Shown: one piece after another, positions 4,953 through 7,440 of the stretch | Layout: each line of letters begins with the position of its first letter | Numbering within the stretch: position 1 is the stretch's first letter | Source: CAZUVM01 sp964623885 | Lineage (GTDB): Bacteria; Verrucomicrobiota; Verrucomicrobiia; Limisphaerales; UBA8199 | Assembly (NCBI GenBank): GCA_964623885.1 | Contig: CAZUVM010000101.1 | Location: 1-7,440, forward strand | Reading direction: 5' to 3' | DNA: 7,440 nt | Position numbers and translations under genes: made by a program | The notes under the pieces: model-generated | Databases searched by the model: none | What the model saw: only the letters and a program-made list of their open reading frames with translations | What the model was told of the DNA's origin: nothing

Positions 4953-7440
4953 TCAGACGTTCAGGAGCGCCCTGGCTTTGGCCAGGGCCTCGTCCACTTT
5001 CGCGGTTTCTTTACCTCCACCGCGGGCGTTATCAGGACGACCGCCACCTTTGCCGCCAACGATAGGCGCAATGGCTTGGATGAGCTTGCCGGCTTGGAAT
5101 TGCTTCGTTAGCTCGGGTGAAACTGTGGCGATGAGCGCCACCGCACCATTGATCGTACCACCGAGGACAACCACACCTTTAAACTGGCCTTTCAATGCAT
5201 CGGCCACAGCCTGGAGATAATCGCCGTCTCCAGCCACATTCTCTATAATCGTCGGGGTGGAACCGACAGTCTGAGCCTTTGTTGCCAGGCTCCGGGCGAC
5301 CTCGGCAGCCTGCTTCTGCTGCATGGATTTGAGGTGCTTTTCGTTTTCCTTGAGCTGAGCCAGCAACGCCTCAACCTTCTTCTCCAATTCGCCGATGGGA
5401 GAATTGACCTTGCTCGAAAGCGTCTTGATCAGTTGCAGTTCTTCATTGGCCTTGCGGTAAGCCTCCAGACCCGAAACCGCTTCGATGCGGCGAATGCCCG
5501 CGGCAATGGCCGACTCGGCGACGATCCGGAACAGGCCGATTTCGCCCGTCGCGCGAGTATGGGTCCCACCGCAGAGTTCCATTGAATAACCGTCGAGGGC
5601 GGTCGATTGGCCACCGATTTGAACGACGCGCACCCACTCGCCGTATTTCTCGCCGAAGAACTGCATAATGTCCGGGCGCGATTTGATCTGGTTGTATTTG
5701 ACCTCGGTCCAGGTCACGGGCGCGTTTTCGACGATCCGCTCGTTTACCAGGCGCTCAACGTCGGCAACCTGCTGCGGAGTTAATGGCGCGCTGCTGAAGT
5801 CGAAGGTGAGCTTTTCCGGTCCGACATAAGAACCCTTTTGCACAGCGTCTTTGCTGACCACCTCGTGGAGGGCCCAGTGTAAAAGGTGGGTAACTGTATG
5901 GTGGCGCTGGATGGAGTGGCGGCGGAGGCGATCGACGGAAAGTGTTACGGATGAGCCTACTACAGGGGCGTCGACGGAGTTTTTGTCGCCAAGCAGATGC
6001 AGCCAGGTATCGCCGGATTTTTGGGTGTTAGCGATGTGCCAAAGTTGGCCGCCGGCGGTTAGCTCGCCGGTATCGCCGACCTGGCCGCCCATTTCGGCGT
6101 AAAGAGGAGAAGTGTCGAGTATGACAGCGGTTTTGTCTTTTAAGTTGATGACTTCGAGGACCTTCGCCTCTGATTCCAGCTTGTCATAACCGACAAACTG
6201 AGTTGGCGTGGTGGTCTCGATTTGGGAAAGCTCGATTACTTGTTTCTTTTGGGCGGCGCGGGCGCGGGCTTTCTGCTCGTCCATGAGCTTGTCAAACCCA
6301 GGCTCGTCAACCGCAAGTCCACGCTCGCGGGCCATCAATTGAGTGAGGTCGAGCGGGAAACCTTGCTCGTCGTAGAGGCGGAAAGCGAACGCGCCGGAGA
6401 TGTCGGAAGCCGTCCCGCGAAGACCGGCAATCTCCTTTTCGAACAGTTCGATACCGCGATCCAGGGTCTTGTTAAAGGCTTCCTCTTCGCGTTGGATGAC
6501 TTCTTCGACGTGTTCCTGTTTGGCACGGATCTCGGGGAAGACGTGGCCCATGGTTTCGGCCAGTACTGAAACGAGCTTGTAAAAGAATGGTTCGTGGAAC
6601 CCAAGTGAGCGGCCATAACGGACCGCGCGACGGAGGATGCGACGAAGGACGTAGCCGCGGCCTTCGTTTGAAGGAGTGATGCCGTCCGCGATTGCAAAAC
6701 TCAGCGTTCGGATGTGGTCGGCGATCACGCGGAAGGCCACGTCGGACTTCTCCTGCTCGGTCTGGGGGGGGACGCCGGCGGCCGGCAACGTGGAGGCGTA
6801 TCGTTTTCCGCTCAGTTTCTCGATGCGGTTGAAAATCGGGCGGAAAACGTCGGTCTCGTAATTGGAGATGACCCCTGTGAAGTCGGTGAAGTTCTTCGTG
6901 CACTGGATGAAGCTGGTAACGCGCTCGAAGCCCATGCCGGTGTCCACGTGTTTCGCCGGGAGCGGCGAAAAGGTGCCGTCGGGATTGGCATTGAACTGGA
7001 TGAACACCAGGTTCCAAATCTCGATGCACTCGGCGCTACCCTGATTGACGAGGCGGCCTTTGGAATCGCCTTGCGGCGTCAGGTCCATGTGGATTTCGCT
7101 GCACGGGCCGCACGGACCGGTATCGCCCATCATCCAGAAATTGTCCTTTTTCCCACCGGTCTGGATGTGAACCTTCGGATCGAGGCCAGCGGCCTGGAAA
7201 ATTCCCGCCCAAATATCATAGGCTTCCTGGTCGAACTCGCTTGGATCGCCTTTGCTCCTATCCGGTGAATACACCGTGGCGTAGAGCCGGTTCTTGGGGA
7301 ATTTCCAAACCTGTGTGATTAATTCCCAGGCCCATTCGATGGCTTCCTTTTTGAAATAATCGCCAAACGACCAATTTCCGAGCATCTCGAAAAAGGTATG
7401 GTGATACGTATCGAGGCCGACGTCTTCGAGGTCGTTGTGT
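4953..7440 (-). CDS. alaS: Alanyl-tRNA synthetase (5' partial)
   Basis: The frame is open to the right edge: residues NDLEDVGLDTYHHTFFE precede the first ATG at 7385, so that ATG is internal. By comparison with E. coli AlaRS about 60-70 N-terminal residues are missing. The 828 visible residues cover the family domains in order. The class II catalytic core has HHTFFEMLGNWSFGDYF, MGDTGPCGPCSEIH, HVDTGMGFERV and EGRGYVLRRILRRAVRYGR. The editing domain has HTVTH (about 496-500 counted from the ATG at 7385) and CGGTH (about 605-609), the zinc-ligand motifs that clear Ser- and Gly-tRNA-Ala. A coiled-coil linker rich in Glu, Lys and Gln follows at about 660-700. The C-Ala domain carries VGGKGGGRPDNARGGG. 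The enzyme charges tRNA-Ala in the cytoplasm. It heads the visible - strand block, with rpmE 49 bases after its stop. All key motifs are intact. Confidence 0.97.
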   Translation of the reverse strand, partial: HNDLEDVGLDTYHHTFFEMLGNWSFGDYFKKEAIEWAWELITQVWKFPKNRLYATVYSPDRSKGDPSEFDQEAYDIWAGIFQAAGLDPKVHIQTGGKKDNFWMMGDTGPCGPCSEIHMDLTPQGDSKGRLVNQGSAECIEIWNLVFIQFNANPDGTFSPLPAKHVDTGMGFERVTSFIQCTKNFTDFTGVISNYETDVFRPIFNRIEKLSGKRYASTLPAAGVPPQTEQEKSDVAFRVIADHIRTLSFAIADGITPSNEGRGYVLRRILRRAVRYGRSLGFHEPFFYKLVSVLAETMGHVFPEIRAKQEHVEEVIQREEEAFNKTLDRGIELFEKEIAGLRGTASDISGAFAFRLYDEQGFPLDLTQLMARERGLAVDEPGFDKLMDEQKARARAAQKKQVIELSQIETTTPTQFVGYDKLESEAKVLEVINLKDKTAVILDTSPLYAEMGGQVGDTGELTAGGQLWHIANTQKSGDTWLHLLGDKNSVDAPVVGSSVTLSVDRLRRHSIQRHHTVTHLLHWALHEVVSKDAVQKGSYVGPEKLTFDFSSAPLTPQQVADVERLVNERIVENAPVTWTEVKYNQIKSRPDIMQFFGEKYGEWVRVVQIGGQSTALDGYSMELCGGTHTRATGEIGLFRIVAESAIAAGIRRIEAVSGLEAYRKANEELQLIKTLSSKVNSPIGELEKKVEALLAQLKENEKHLKSMQQKQAAEVARSLATKAQTVGSTPTIIENVAGDGDYLQAVADALKGQFKGVVVLGGTINGAVALIATVSPELTKQFQAGKLIQAIAPIVGGKGGGRPDNARGGGKETAKVDEALAKARALLNV
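4969..4988 (-). other. Perfect 8-bp inverted repeat at the 3' end of alaS
   Basis: GCCCTGGC (4969-4976) and GCCAGGGC (4981-4988) are exact inverted repeats around a four-base loop. They lie in the last codons of alaS, which encode ALAKARA. No T run follows on the - strand, so it is not an intrinsic terminator by itself. It may simply reflect Ala/Leu codon choice, or may act as a 3' RNA-stabilising or pausing hairpin before the rpmE leader. Confidence 0.4.

Noticed and set aside
6714..7268. Long open frame on the + strand opposite alaS
   Set aside because: It is antisense to the well-conserved AlaRS catalytic core, has no recognisable domain, and is explained by the codon bias of alaS.

Overview
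The window is a gene-dense, moderately GC-rich stretch of bacterial chromosome. It holds seven protein genes and no gap longer than about 90 bases. There is no mobile element, CRISPR array, tRNA or rRNA, and no sign of recent transfer. The gene content is housekeeping. A soil-type Verrucomicrobiota or another PVC-group relative would fit the protein styles (a GPGGQG-type RF1, an AlaRS with the HHTFFEMLGNWSFGDYF core) and the weak use of Shine-Dalgarno sites. That assignment is a low-confidence impression, not something the sequence proves.

The left half (1-2772) reads on the + strand. It carries the C-terminal two thirds of a zeta-crystallin-type NADPH:quinone oxidoreductase cut by the window edge, then proC (pyrroline-5-carboxylate reductase, last step of proline synthesis), then an AI-2E/PerM-family membrane protein only 7 bases after proC. 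The last two genes probably share a transcript. An 82-base gap separates the oxidoreductase from proC.

The right half (2809-7440) reads on the - strand. In transcription order it holds alaS (5' end outside the window), rpmE (ribosomal protein L31), prfA (peptide chain release factor 1) and a YqaB/beta-phosphoglucomutase-like HAD phosphatase. The first three form a translation block: tRNA-Ala charging and proofreading, a ribosomal subunit protein and a termination factor. A GC hairpin followed by a T-rich run between rpmE and prfA looks like an intrinsic terminator that would split or attenuate the block. The two halves converge with only 36 bases between their stop codons.

I found no undescribed system. 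The most interesting local signal is the 49-base alaS-rpmE spacer. It holds a hairpin ending in TTTT, an SD-like purine run, and a six-codon leader ORF whose TGA overlaps the rpmE ATG. This suggests translational coupling or leader control of L31. Smaller curiosities are a second GGQ tripeptide in RF1, a Pro/Thr/Asn-rich insert in the AI-2E protein, a C8 run inside alaS and a perfect 8-bp hairpin at the 3' end of alaS.
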